Assembly (NCBI RefSeq): GCF_004102025.1
Contig: NZ_CP025228.1
Span: 1,178,001-1,242,000 of the forward strand
DNA length: 64,000 bases
Source of the DNA: Actinomyces qiguomingii
GTDB taxonomy: Bacteria > Actinomycetota > Actinomycetes > Actinomycetales > Actinomycetaceae
Direction of reading: 5' to 3'
Shown: one piece after another, positions 18,567 to 27,823 of the stretch
How positions within the stretch are numbered: the stretch's first letter is position 1
Layout of the letters: every line of letters begins with the position of its first letter
Position numbers and translations under genes: made by a program
Notes under the pieces: generated by a model
What the model was told of the DNA's origin: nothing
What the model saw: the letters and a program-made list of their open reading frames with translations, nothing else
Database searches by the model: none

Positions 18567-19025
18567 ATGAACCCCGACCGAGGCAGACTATTGGCGGTCT
18601 TGGTTGCCGCCGCTGCCACAGTTCTACTTGTATGTGTGGCCATTCTGGTCCTACGTCGACCCGCCGGTCTCGACGACGAGCCCGGCATCGCCATGACTCC
18701 GCCCATCACCCCGACCGTGCAGGTCGGTCGCGGCGCCGGACCCCTGATGACGCCATCACCTTCGCCCTCACCCTCGCCCACACCGGACTCTAATAGTGGT
18801 GGTTCGACCACCACGGATAACGGCGCCGGCGGCCCGGAGGTCGTGCAGCAGGCACCGCCGCAGGACGTCTCGCCTCAGGGAGGTTCCGGGTCCGGCTACT
18901 CCGGCACGTGGAACAACAGCGGTGGCGGCAACACGGGCTACACGAATCGCAGCTCCGATGACGACGATGACGACGACGACGACGATGACGATGATGATGA
19001 CGACGACGATGACGACGACGACTGA
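18567..19025 (+). CDS. exported or membrane-anchored protein with a 22-Asp C-terminus
   Basis: 152 residues, no recognised family. After MNPDRGR comes one hydrophobic segment (LLAVLVAAAATVLLVCVAIL, about 8-29), either a signal anchor or an uncleaved signal peptide. The outer part is Pro/Ser/Thr/Gly-rich (TPSPSPSPSPTP) and the protein ends in exactly 22 aspartates (codons 18957-19022, mixed GAT and GAC). AGGAG precedes the ATG. The mixed codons argue against recent simple slippage and for selection on the acidic tail. It converges on the two-component genes at 19104-21343, so a role as metal-binding or charge-sensing partner is a guess. Confidence 0.75.
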   Translation: MNPDRGRLLAVLVAAAATVLLVCVAILVLRRPAGLDDEPGIAMTPPITPTVQVGRGAGPLMTPSPSPSPSPTPDSNSGGSTTTDNGAGGPEVVQQAPPQDVSPQGGSGSGYSGTWNNSGGGNTGYTNRSSDDDDDDDDDDDDDDDDDDDDDD

Positions 19026-19103
19026 TCGCCAGTCGCGTTGGCCGCGTTCGCCCCAACGTGGGTGGGGTGGACAACCGGTGGTGCCGCAGGGGCGGTAGCG
19101 GCA

Positions 19104-19766
19104 TCAGATGAGCCGGTAGCCGACGCCGCGGACCGTCTCCAGTCGCTGCTTGCCGAGTTTTCCTCTCAGGTAGGAGACGTACACGTCCACCACATTCGAA
19201 CCGGGATCGAAATCGAGTCCCCACACATTGGCTAGCAGCTGTTCGCGGCTGAGCACCTGCCCGGGGTGACGCATGAACATCTCGGCGAGCGCGAACTCCC
19301 TTGCCGACAGGTCGACCCACTCCCCGGCCACCTGCACCCGGCGCGCACGTATGTCCAACGCCAGATCCTTGTGCTCCAGTACTCCCGGTTCGCTGGCTGT
19401 CGCCTCGCGGGGGCGCAGCCGAAGTCGAATCCGGGCTACGAGCTCGTCGAAGGAGAAGGGCTTGGGCAGGTAGTCGTCCGCACCGCCCTGAAGCCCGGCT
19501 ACGCGGTCCGCGACGGAGGAACGGGCGGTGAGCATGATCACCGGCGTGGTCACCCCCTGTCCGCGCAGACGTTCGAGCACCTCGAAACCGTCGATGTCCG
19601 GCAGCCCCACGTCCAACAGGATGATGTCGACATCCCCGAGCAGGGCCATCTCCACGGCGTCCGTACCGTTGTCGACAACCTTGGGCACAAATCCGGCGGC
19701 CTTGAGTCCCTTGGTGAGGAATGAGGTGATGCGCTCCTCGTCCTCCACTATCAGTACGGTGGTCAT
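19104..19766 (-). CDS. OmpR-family response regulator
   Basis: 220 residues. The receiver domain starts MTTVLIVEDEERITSFLTKG, with phospho-Asp in IILLDVGLPDIDGFEVL (about residue 52), then LTARSS and the KPFSFDEL Lys. A winged-helix DNA-binding domain (about 125-220) has FALAEMFMRHPGQVLSREQL and ends in VRGVGYRLI. The ATG overlaps the kinase stop by 4 bp. It is the last gene of the long minus-strand operon starting at 29184. Confidence 0.93.
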   Translation of the reverse strand: MTTVLIVEDEERITSFLTKGLKAAGFVPKVVDNGTDAVEMALLGDVDIILLDVGLPDIDGFEVLERLRGQGVTTPVIMLTARSSVADRVAGLQGGADDYLPKPFSFDELVARIRLRLRPREATASEPGVLEHKDLALDIRARRVQVAGEWVDLSAREFALAEMFMRHPGQVLSREQLLANVWGLDFDPGSNVVDVYVSYLRGKLGKQRLETVRGVGYRLI

Positions 19767-21343
19767 GTCTTATCAGACTCCTTCAGCTGCACCGACCGCG
19801 TCTCGTCGGCGGTCGTCAGGGGAATGCGCAGCGTGAACACCGATCCTCTCCCAACCTCGGAGGAAACCGCAATACGTCCGCCGTGAGCTTGCACGATACT
19901 GTCCACGATGCTCAGGCCGAGGCCGGCGCCTGAGGCGTAGCGCGTGGCCTGCGCGGTTCGGGCGAACCTGAGCCGGATGCGTTCCATATCCTCTTGGGCT
20001 ATCCCGATGCCCTCGTCCTCAACCCATAGGAACAGTTCAGACCCGCTGATCTCCGAACCGATGACCACTTGCGAATCCTCTTCGGAGTACTTCACCGCGT
20101 TCGCCGCGAGCTGCAACCAGGCCTGAGTGATGCGCGCCGGATCCAGTTCAGTCGTTCCGGTGGCGCATCCGCCCAACTGCCAATCCCGCTCCCCTAGGGC
20201 ACAGGACTTGTCGAACACTTGCAGTGTCAAGGCCTCGATGTCGGTGGGTTCGGGGGTGACGAAGTCGCTCTGCGAACTTCGGGCCAGATCAAGCAGGTCA
20301 CCGATCAGCGCAACCATCCGGTCGAGTTCGTCCAGGACCAACTCCGAGGTCTGCTTAACGTCGTCGGGGTCGTCGGGGTCGATGAGCTCCAGGTGGCCGC
20401 GCACCACCGTGATGGGGGTACGCAGTTCGTGGCCGACGTCGTCGAGCAGCTCCCGCTGGGCCTCAACCGCACGCTGCACCCGGTCCAGCATGTGATTGAC
20501 GGCAGCTGCCAGCGCCGACAGGTCGTCATGGCCGCGCACTCGCACCCGGGTGGTCAGGTCGCGCTCATCTATCGACTCCGTGGCGTTGCGTAGCTCCCAT
20601 ATGGGCCGCAGCAGCCGCCCGATGCCCAACCACGCCAGTGCCGCCACCAGCATCATGGTCACGGCCGCGGCAGAGGCGTAAATGCGCATGGTGCGCCACA
20701 GGCCCGCTTCAGCGGTGTTCAGGTCGACTACGCGCGCCAGGGCCGCCGTCGTGTTCCCGTCCGTCACCGGCACGGTCAGTACTCGGTAGTGTCCGCGGGC
20801 GGTGTCAATGGTGGTGATGGTGGAGATGTCGCCTTCTGCTTCGGCCAGCAGCCGATCCACCAGTTCGGGATCGTCTTCCGGACGCAGTACGATCCCCTCG
20901 GCCGACACCCATTGCACGGCGCCCTCAACAACGCCGAGCTGTCCCTCCCCGGAGCCCAGTACCGAGCGCTCCATATAGACGCGCAGTGTCTGGGCTGGCT
21001 CGGTCAACGGCTCCTTGGTGGCCGGGTCGATGCCCTCCTCAGCCAGGCGCCGCAGCTCCTGGCGGGTGAGAACCAGACGGTTGTCAATGTCGTCATGGAT
21101 GGAACGAAGATCCAGCATCCACACGGCTGCGCCAGAGGTCACCAGAGCGACCGAGGCGACCAGGAAGATCGTCCAAATGATCCGGGTGCGGATGGTCGCC
21201 CGGGCGAACGGGGCGGTGACCTTCACGAGCCCATTGTGCCAACCGCGGATGGGCTCGCGCTTCCATTTGGGCCCCTTAGGCCCCCATTCGTGCTGTGAAC
21301 TCGTGGTGGGGCCGGGCCCGGCGGTGGCGAACGGTGCGTACAT
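19763..21343 (-). CDS. two-component sensor histidine kinase
   Basis: 526 residues: N-terminal cytoplasmic stretch, TM1 (about 55-75, WTIFLVASVALVTSGAAVWM), an extracytoplasmic sensor of about 130 residues, TM2, HAMP, HisKA with His in DDVGHELRTPITVVRGH (about residue 303), and HATPase with ANAVKYS, DEGIGI and GAGLGLSIV. The start follows GGGAGG and abuts the stop of the upstream kinase-like gene. The signal is unknown. Its place at the end of a glycan-type operon suggests that it monitors the envelope or the exported product. Confidence 0.92.
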   Translation of the reverse strand: MYAPFATAGPGPTTSSQHEWGPKGPKWKREPIRGWHNGLVKVTAPFARATIRTRIIWTIFLVASVALVTSGAAVWMLDLRSIHDDIDNRLVLTRQELRRLAEEGIDPATKEPLTEPAQTLRVYMERSVLGSGEGQLGVVEGAVQWVSAEGIVLRPEDDPELVDRLLAEAEGDISTITTIDTARGHYRVLTVPVTDGNTTAALARVVDLNTAEAGLWRTMRIYASAAAVTMMLVAALAWLGIGRLLRPIWELRNATESIDERDLTTRVRVRGHDDLSALAAAVNHMLDRVQRAVEAQRELLDDVGHELRTPITVVRGHLELIDPDDPDDVKQTSELVLDELDRMVALIGDLLDLARSSQSDFVTPEPTDIEALTLQVFDKSCALGERDWQLGGCATGTTELDPARITQAWLQLAANAVKYSEEDSQVVIGSEISGSELFLWVEDEGIGIAQEDMERIRLRFARTAQATRYASGAGLGLSIVDSIVQAHGGRIAVSSEVGRGSVFTLRIPLTTADETRSVQLKESDKT

Positions 21344-22429
21344 CTATCCCTCCCTGATGCGGGCCGCCCAGGCGCGGTCGGGTGAGGCGGCTAGGTGCAG
21401 GGATTCATCCGTCCAGGCGGGTAGCCACTGCTGCGCGCCGGGGCGGAAGGCGTGCACGAAACTCAAACGCAGCCGTGAAGCCAGGTAGTAGGCGGACAAT
21501 CTGGGTACGGACGCCAGGTCTTGCGCCAGATCGTCCAGGAGCCTACCTACATGCGTGTGTGCCTGAGCGCCGAGTCTGCCCTGGGCGCGCGCGAGGTCAA
21601 CGTGCGCGGCCAGATTGCCCAGATCCAGGGCGGGTTCGGCCAGGGCAGCGGTGTCCAGATCAAGCAGTGAAAGCACCGTGCCGTCCCATAGCAGTTGGCC
21701 GTCGTGAAGGTCCCGGTGCGAGGCGGCCGGCGGATCTCCGGGCTTGCGCAGCAGAGCCGAAACCGTGTCGATGGCTGCGCTCAGGGCGGGGCGGAGTTCG
21801 TCCTGTGCCCCGATTGTGTCAATTGCGCCCAGCCTGAGTGCGCGGCGGTGCCAGCGTTGCATAACCGCGGCCTCGTCGGCTCCGGTGTGTTCCGGCAGCG
21901 ATTCGGGACGGATCACGCCGGGCCACAGCTGTGTCAGCCGTTCCCAGCCCGCCAGTCCTGCATCCGACAGCTCGTGGAGGGAACGACCCGGCAGCAGTTC
22001 CAGGTGCACACTGGACTCGGAGCGGGCCAGAACCTCGGCGGTCCGTAGGCCCGCCCGCAGGAAGGGACCTGCCGCCCGCGGATCGGCTAGTCTTTCGGCC
22101 CGCCCGACGCGTACCAGCTTGTGCACCCGGTCGGTGCCCATGACGACGGCGCGGCGCCCTGCCCGGTGAACCACCAGGCGGCCCTCGGCGTGCGGGGCCA
22201 CCAGGCGGGTGGACAGGTCGGGCAGGGCCGGATCTTGGGCGTAGGGGAGCGTGTCGACCTGTCCGGCGGCATTGATCCTTCCGGCGCGTAGGTGCCCCGA
22301 GGAGTCGCGGCATTCGAAGACCAGGCCCCGGTCCTTATCTGGCCAGGCGCGCTCCCACCCGGCCAGGTCCCGCAGTGCGGTCATGGCGGGCGGCGATGCC
22401 ACCGTGTGGGGATCCATATCGGCGCTCAT
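21344..22429 (-). CDS. APH-fold phosphotransferase (small-molecule kinase)
   Basis: 361 residues. The C-terminal half has the aminoglycoside-phosphotransferase pattern: SHRDLHDGQLLWDG (catalytic Asp) and LLDLDTAALAEPALDLGNLA (metal-binding Asp). The N-terminal half is divergent. ATG 22429 overlaps the upstream stop by 4 bp and has GGAGG 4 nt ahead. Such kinases phosphorylate sugars, amino alcohols or antibiotics; context argues for a glycan precursor, not drug resistance. A second, different APH protein is immediately upstream. Substrate unknown. Confidence 0.75.
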   Translation of the reverse strand: MSADMDPHTVASPPAMTALRDLAGWERAWPDKDRGLVFECRDSSGHLRAGRINAAGQVDTLPYAQDPALPDLSTRLVAPHAEGRLVVHRAGRRAVVMGTDRVHKLVRVGRAERLADPRAAGPFLRAGLRTAEVLARSESSVHLELLPGRSLHELSDAGLAGWERLTQLWPGVIRPESLPEHTGADEAAVMQRWHRRALRLGAIDTIGAQDELRPALSAAIDTVSALLRKPGDPPAASHRDLHDGQLLWDGTVLSLLDLDTAALAEPALDLGNLAAHVDLARAQGRLGAQAHTHVGRLLDDLAQDLASVPRLSAYYLASRLRLSFVHAFRPGAQQWLPAWTDESLHLAASPDRAWAARIREG

Positions 22430-23628
22430 GACGCCTCCTTTGATTGCATGCGGTTCAAGCTCCTCTCCCACTGCCATCCGTTTTGTCCGGGTGGAGCTTC
22501 CAACAGCGCTTCTATACGGTCGATTTCGATTCCGATCCGGCGGCGCCAGTGGGGGTCCCCGTGGCGTAGCGGATCCTGGAGACGCTCCAAGCGGGCCCGG
22601 GCTACGGCCCCCCGCAGTTGGGTGTCGCTAGGAACCCGCCCCCCGGCCTCGGCGTAACCCGTGAGCAGGGCGGGGGCGGTCGTCGAATCGGTCTGAGTCA
22701 GGTAGGAGCCCAGGTCTACGGCGGCAGGCGCGAGCCGGACCCGGTCGAAGTCGGTCAGCCAGATCCGGCCGGTGCACCGGTCCAGGAGCACCTGGTCGGG
22801 GGAGGCGTCCCCGTGGACTAGCACCGACTCTCCGCGTGGCTGGGGCGGCATGGCCTCGCCGAGTCGGCGCACGCGGGCGGCTAGTGTCGGATCGAGGTGG
22901 TTGAGCACATGGGTGTGCACCAGCGCCAGGTTCCCGGCGCTGGGGACCTTATTGTCCAGGTCCCGGCGCATAGGCCCGGACAGCTCATCGGTGGCGGCGT
23001 GCAGAGCGGCCAGCACGGCGCCGGCCCGGATGGTGGCCGTCGGATCGTGGTGGCGGCTCAGGTCGGTGTCGCCGACGAAGCGCTGGAGGCTGAGATGAGC
23101 GGTGTCCGTGGCGTCCGGAACGGGCAGCTGTGAAGGCACCGGCAGATACCGGGATACGAACTCTTGCAGGGCGTTGGCCCTGCGTTGGGAGGCCGCGGTG
23201 ACTCGCACCACCCCCTGGGAGGTGCGGACCACCAGGCGGCGCAGTGGGTTGTAACGCAGCAGGTTCCCCTCCAGGGCTCCCAGGAGCCCGGCCTCACGGG
23301 CGGCGGCGGCGTGCTTGACCAGCGTCGGGTCGGCGGCCACCTCGCCGGTCTGGAACAGTAGGCCGTCGCCGGTGTCACGCTGGATGGTGCGCAGTCCGAG
23401 TCGGTTGGCACGGTGGGCTGCCTTGGCCGCCTTGACGCGGCTGCCCGGCCACAGCAGTCGGGCCCAGCCGGCGCTGCGTCCGGTGTCGGACCGAAGCAGG
23501 GACACCGTCACCGACACCCCCGGTTTTATGCGCAGCCGCGCTGCCCGCACCGAGAAGCCCACGAGTTCGCTGAGTCGGTCCGGGCTGAGCACCGTGTCGA
23601 CGGCGCTGCGCGTGCTACTGACGTACAT
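22426..23628 (-). CDS. APH-fold phosphotransferase, second paralogue
   Basis: 400 residues with SVLVHGDASPDQVLLD (the HGD..P.Q catalytic loop, His-Gly-Asp complete) and IWLTDFDRVRLAPAAVDLGS. It is only distantly like the neighbouring kinase. AGGAGG lies 4 nt before the ATG and the gene overlaps the ABC exporter stop by 14 bp, so translation is coupled. With the neighbouring kinase it may act on successive or paired substrates. No substrate can be named. Confidence 0.75.
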   Translation of the reverse strand: MYVSSTRSAVDTVLSPDRLSELVGFSVRAARLRIKPGVSVTVSLLRSDTGRSAGWARLLWPGSRVKAAKAAHRANRLGLRTIQRDTGDGLLFQTGEVAADPTLVKHAAAAREAGLLGALEGNLLRYNPLRRLVVRTSQGVVRVTAASQRRANALQEFVSRYLPVPSQLPVPDATDTAHLSLQRFVGDTDLSRHHDPTATIRAGAVLAALHAATDELSGPMRRDLDNKVPSAGNLALVHTHVLNHLDPTLAARVRRLGEAMPPQPRGESVLVHGDASPDQVLLDRCTGRIWLTDFDRVRLAPAAVDLGSYLTQTDSTTAPALLTGYAEAGGRVPSDTQLRGAVARARLERLQDPLRHGDPHWRRRIGIEIDRIEALLEAPPGQNGWQWERSLNRMQSKEAS

Positions 23629-25492
23629 GGGTCCTCCTGTTCATGTCCTCGGTCTGATCATTGACATGGGTTTCGGTCCGGTCGCCTCCCGGGCCGGTGT
23701 TGGTGAGCAGCTCCCGTTGGGCGGCGCCGGCGGCGGCCCACGCCCGGAACAGCGGTGATTCGTCGAGCAGTTGCTGCGGGGGGCCGTCGAGTCGAATGCG
23801 GCCGTCCTCGATCCACACCACCCGGTCCGAGCGCAGTGCGACCTCGGAGTCGTGGGTGACGGCCAGCAGGGTGCGGCCGCGTGAGAGCCGGTCGACGGCG
23901 TCCAGGACCAGGTTCGACGACGTCGGGTCCAGCCCGGTGGTCGCCTCGTCCAGAATGACGACGGGCGCATTGCGCAGCAGCGCCCGCACTATGGCGACGC
24001 GTTGGCGCTGGCCGCCGGACAGTGTGCCGCCGCGTTCCCCTACGATCGTGTCATAGCCGTCGGGCAGGGCGCTGATGAACTCGTGCGCTCCGGCCGCCAC
24101 CGCCGCGGCCTCCACCTCCGCATCGGTGGCCTCGGGGCGGCCCATGCGGATGTTGTCCCGCACGGATGCGGCGAACAGCACCGCCTCCTGATGCAGCACG
24201 GAGATGTGCGAGCGCAGCTCGGTCAGCTCCAGGCTGGTGAGGTTGTGGCCGTCCAGGCGCACTCTGCCGTCGATCGGGTCGATTGCCCGCACCACCAGGG
24301 AGGTCAGGGTGGATTTGCCGGATCCGGACGGGCCGACGATGGCTACATGCTCGCCGGCCTTGATCTGCAGGTTGACGCCGTGCAGGATCTCGTGGCCGTC
24401 GTACTCGGTGACCACGTCCTCGAAGGTCAAGGAGCCGCGCACGTGCCCGAGTAGCACGGGATCAACGGGGGAGATGATGTCCGGGTGCACGTCCATGAGG
24501 TTGGCCACCCGCTCCCCGGAGGCGGCGGCCCGGGCGATGCGGCCGGTGTACTTGGCCATATCGCGTAGTGGCTTCATGGTGGTGCGCAGGTAGGTGTTGA
24601 ACAGGACCAGGTCGCCGGGGGTCATGGCCCCGGCCAGAACCCGCAGTCCGCCGCCCACCAGAACCACTGCGGAGGCCAGGCCTACGATCACGTCGGTGGT
24701 GCGCTCCAGGCGTGCGGCCAGGCGCAGTGAGCGCACACCGGCGTGCAGGGAGGTTTGGTTGGCGTTGACGAAGCGGTCCTCGACGATCGGCTCCAGCCCG
24801 TATGCCTGCACCACCTTGATGGTGCTAAGCGCCTCCTGGGCGGTGTTGGCCAGTTGCCCCTCAGACTTGCGGGTGCGGCGGGCCGCGGAGGTGATCTTCT
24901 TGGAGCTGCCGGAGGAGGTCATGAAGAACAGGCTGATTGCGGCCACGACCACCAGCGACAGCAGCGGGTCCAGCCACACCATCACCCCGAGCATGACCGT
25001 CAGGGTGAGCACATTGGCCGCCAGCGGCAGTCCGGCGGTCACGGCCACATCCTGCATGCGAGTGACATCGGAGACGAGTCGCTGAACCGTGTCGGCGGAG
25101 CGGTTGTGGGAGTGGAACTGCTGGGAGAGGGTCTGCACGTGGTGGAAGGCGCGGCGCCGCAGCGCAATCGCGGTGCGGGAGCCGGCCAGCGCGAAGGAGA
25201 CTGTGGCCAGGTAGTTGCATAGGGCCCGCATGGCGACAATCGCGACGAGCGCGGCCCCCAACCCGAGCAGTCGCACCAGACTGGCCGGCGCATAACCGGT
25301 TTCCGCCCCCAGGGAGGACAGGACCGAGTCGATGACGATCTTCATGGGCCACGGCTCAATCACTCGGAAGACCACCTCGGCCAGCAGGGCGAGTGTGCCC
25401 CCGGCTACCAGCTTGGCCTGCGGACGTAGATCCGGCGCGATCAGCCGCAGGGTACGGCTGAGTGCGGAACGATTCATCCGGGGTTCAGACAT
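23615..25492 (-). CDS. ABC exporter, fused membrane and ATPase domains
   Basis: 625 residues: six-helix exporter domain (about 15-320) and ATPase (about 360-600) with Walker A GPSGSGKST, signature LSGGQRQRVAIVRAL, Walker B VVILDEATTGLD and H-loop VTHD. MsbA/lipid-exporter-like layout. ATG 25492 is chosen because GGAGG is 6 nt ahead and it overlaps the glycosyltransferase stop by 8 bp; longer in-frame starts lie inside that gene. It probably exports or flips the product built by the three glycosyltransferases, as a homodimer. Confidence 0.88.
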   Translation of the reverse strand: MSEPRMNRSALSRTLRLIAPDLRPQAKLVAGGTLALLAEVVFRVIEPWPMKIVIDSVLSSLGAETGYAPASLVRLLGLGAALVAIVAMRALCNYLATVSFALAGSRTAIALRRRAFHHVQTLSQQFHSHNRSADTVQRLVSDVTRMQDVAVTAGLPLAANVLTLTVMLGVMVWLDPLLSLVVVAAISLFFMTSSGSSKKITSAARRTRKSEGQLANTAQEALSTIKVVQAYGLEPIVEDRFVNANQTSLHAGVRSLRLAARLERTTDVIVGLASAVVLVGGGLRVLAGAMTPGDLVLFNTYLRTTMKPLRDMAKYTGRIARAAASGERVANLMDVHPDIISPVDPVLLGHVRGSLTFEDVVTEYDGHEILHGVNLQIKAGEHVAIVGPSGSGKSTLTSLVVRAIDPIDGRVRLDGHNLTSLELTELRSHISVLHQEAVLFAASVRDNIRMGRPEATDAEVEAAAVAAGAHEFISALPDGYDTIVGERGGTLSGGQRQRVAIVRALLRNAPVVILDEATTGLDPTSSNLVLDAVDRLSRGRTLLAVTHDSEVALRSDRVVWIEDGRIRLDGPPQQLLDESPLFRAWAAAGAAQRELLTNTGPGGDRTETHVNDQTEDMNRRTHVRQ

Positions 25493-26606
25493 GCTGTACC
25501 TCCGCCTGGTTGAGTATCTGGGCCACGACCGCCTCCCAACTGTGGTGCTTCTCGGCGCGACGCCGTCCCAGATCGCCCCGGCGGGCACGCAGCTGGGGGG
25601 CGATCGCGAGTGCGTCCAGCGCGGCGGCTAAAGCGGCGGGGTCCGACGGCGGGACCAGCACTCCGACGCCGTCGAGCAGCCGCGGCAGCTGACCGACGGC
25701 GGAGGCGACCACCGGCAGGCCGGCCGCAAGGTACTCCAGCACCTTCAGCGGCGAGAAGTACTGCTCGTCCTCCCCGCCCAGGTCCGGGTAGGGCGCCACC
25801 CCGATGGCGCTTCCCGCCAGTGCGGCGGGCACGTCCTGCGGGGCCAGGGCGCCGCGGAAGTCGACCTTCAGGCCGAGCTGCTGTGCCTTGGTCAGCAGGG
25901 ATTGACGCTCCGGTCCGTCCCCGATGATGCGCAGGCTCCAGTCCTCCCGCGCCAGGGAGGCGGCCTGCAACAGATCCGCCACGCCGTGCCAGGGCTTCAA
26001 CGTGCCCACGAAGGTGACGATGACTCCGTCGGGATCTTCCGGGAAGGGAACAAGACGGCGGAGGTTGACACCATTGGGGATGGTGACCGCGCGCGGGGCG
26101 GCGACGTGACCGCACACCCAGCGGCGCACCGGTTCGGAGACGCACACCGTGGTGCTGGCGGCAGTGACTTGGGCACGCAGGGCCGCCAGCGCCCCCGCCT
26201 CGTCCACCAACTTGCGGTGGTGGCGCTGCTCGTCGATCAGTGGGGAGTTGACCTCCAGCACCCCGGGGATGCCCGCGTCGGCCAGGGTGGCTAGGGCGGT
26301 GGAGAACAGGGAGTAGCGCTCGTAGACCAGGTCTGCACCCGCCTCTTTCGCCAGCTCCGCCAAGGCGGCGGCGGCCTCGGCCTGGGCACGCTCGCGGGAG
26401 GCGGCGTCGGTGGCCTCGACTCGGACGATGTTGACGGGCAGGTCGGCCAGGTCCTCGGGTACCAGGTTGCCGCGGCGCACGGCGTACACGCTCACCTCAT
26501 GGCCGGCGCGGCGCAGAGCGCGTACCACCTCCTGAATATGGACGGAGGCGCCCTTGGAGCCGAATACTGGCACACCCGGGTCGGCGCAGATGTAGACGAT
26601 ACGCAT
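25485..26606 (-). CDS. GT4-family glycosyltransferase
   Basis: A 373-residue GT-B enzyme. The N-terminal part has the PVFGSKGASVHIQEVVRAL acceptor-side glycine loop; the C-terminal part has FVGTLKPWHGVADLL and the EX7E-type region FSPLKVLEYLAAGLPVVASA. It should transfer a sugar from a nucleotide donor with retention. Its start abuts the previous gene's stop (shared base 26606). Third of three glycosyltransferases in the operon. Donor and acceptor are unknown. Confidence 0.85.
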   Translation of the reverse strand: MRIVYICADPGVPVFGSKGASVHIQEVVRALRRAGHEVSVYAVRRGNLVPEDLADLPVNIVRVEATDAASRERAQAEAAAALAELAKEAGADLVYERYSLFSTALATLADAGIPGVLEVNSPLIDEQRHHRKLVDEAGALAALRAQVTAASTTVCVSEPVRRWVCGHVAAPRAVTIPNGVNLRRLVPFPEDPDGVIVTFVGTLKPWHGVADLLQAASLAREDWSLRIIGDGPERQSLLTKAQQLGLKVDFRGALAPQDVPAALAGSAIGVAPYPDLGGEDEQYFSPLKVLEYLAAGLPVVASAVGQLPRLLDGVGVLVPPSDPAALAAALDALAIAPQLRARRGDLGRRRAEKHHSWEAVVAQILNQAEVQHV

Positions 26607-27823
26607 TAGTGAATCTCCTGAAGTTCTGGGGTGGACTGCCAGGCGGACAGGGCCGCTGCCTGGGTGCGGGAGTCGAAGTCCCGCTCGATCAGGGCGCGGG
26701 CGTTGCGGGCCAATGGCTGCGGGTCGACGGTTCCCTCCGCCAACTCCCGCAGGGCGCGGGCCAGCGCCTGCGGGTTGCTGTGCGGCAGCAGGATCCCGGT
26801 GTCGCCGTCGCGCACCACTTCCGGCAATCCGGAAACGTCGGTGGCGATCACGGGCGTGCCGCAGGCCATGGACTCCAGCACCACGGTGGGCAGGCCGTCG
26901 ATATTGCCGTCATCGGCGGGTTTGCAGGGGGCGGCGAACACCTGGGCGCGACCCAGCAGGGCGCGCACCTCCTCTTGGGTTAGCGGCCCCAACAGGTTGA
27001 TCCGGTCGGCCAGGCCCTGGGCGGTGATGCGTCCGGCCAGGTTGTCGCGTTCCTCTCCCTCACCGGCGATGTCCAACACTGCGGGCACGCCGGCCTGGGT
27101 GAGGATGCCGACGGCGTCGATGAGGTCGTCGAAGCCCTTCTTGGCCACCAGCCGGCCCACCGCCGCGATACGCAGGGGACCGTCGGCGGGTGCGGGTGGA
27201 CGGAACGGGAAGCGGTCCAGCTCCAGGGCGTTGTAGCGCAGCTCGATGCGGGCGCCGGTGCCTGCCAGCAGTGAGTGCAGGTTGCGCTGGTTGTAGTGGC
27301 TGATGGCGATCACGCGATCGGCGTCGGCGCAGATTCGACGCAGCCACAGCTGGCTGACGGACTCGTGGTAGATGTCCTTGGCGTGGGTCGTCACCGTGTA
27401 GGGGATGCCACTCAGACGGGAGGCGATCCAGGCGGTGCGGCCCGCTAGAGAGGCGAAGTGGGCGTGCAGATGGGTGATGCCCGCGTCACGGGCGCTGCGG
27501 GCCAGCGCCGCCCCCTGGGCGACCTCGTCACCGGGCAGATCCGCCACGGCGGGCAGGATCTCGGCCAGGTGCGTGCGCATGTCCGGCTCCTTGAGGGAAC
27601 CGGCCAGCAGCCCCCACATGTCGACGGCGCGGCGTGGCCGCGGCACCCAGTTCACCTGCGCCCGAATGCGGGCGATCTCGGGGTGGAAGCGGGAGTCGGT
27701 GGTGGGACGCAGGGCGTAGATGGTCAGGTCGTCGCCCAGAGCCTCGCGGGCGAGCATCTCGGTGACTACGAAGGTCTCCGAGAAGCGGGGGTAGACCTTG
27801 AGGACGTAGCCGATGCGGGTCAT
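26606..27823 (-). CDS. GT4-family glycosyltransferase (colanic-acid/AmsD-like)
   Basis: 405 residues starting MTRIGYVLKVYPRFSETFVV, an N-terminus common in exopolysaccharide GT4 enzymes. HLHAHFASLAG and VTTHAKDIY follow, then VGRLVAKKGFDDLI and GLPTVVLESMACGTPVIATD (EX7E). ATG 27823 overlaps the upstream stop by 4 bp and has GGAG 9 nt ahead; the longer open frame upstream is not real coding. Confidence 0.85.
   Translation of the reverse strand: MTRIGYVLKVYPRFSETFVVTEMLAREALGDDLTIYALRPTTDSRFHPEIARIRAQVNWVPRPRRAVDMWGLLAGSLKEPDMRTHLAEILPAVADLPGDEVAQGAALARSARDAGITHLHAHFASLAGRTAWIASRLSGIPYTVTTHAKDIYHESVSQLWLRRICADADRVIAISHYNQRNLHSLLAGTGARIELRYNALELDRFPFRPPAPADGPLRIAAVGRLVAKKGFDDLIDAVGILTQAGVPAVLDIAGEGEERDNLAGRITAQGLADRINLLGPLTQEEVRALLGRAQVFAAPCKPADDGNIDGLPTVVLESMACGTPVIATDVSGLPEVVRDGDTGILLPHSNPQALARALRELAEGTVDPQPLARNARALIERDFDSRTQAAALSAWQSTPELQEIH

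Noticed and set aside
21344-23628. Aminoglycoside resistance genes
   Set aside because: The proteins have the APH kinase fold, but the operon with glycosyltransferases and an exporter points to biosynthesis; resistance is not supported.
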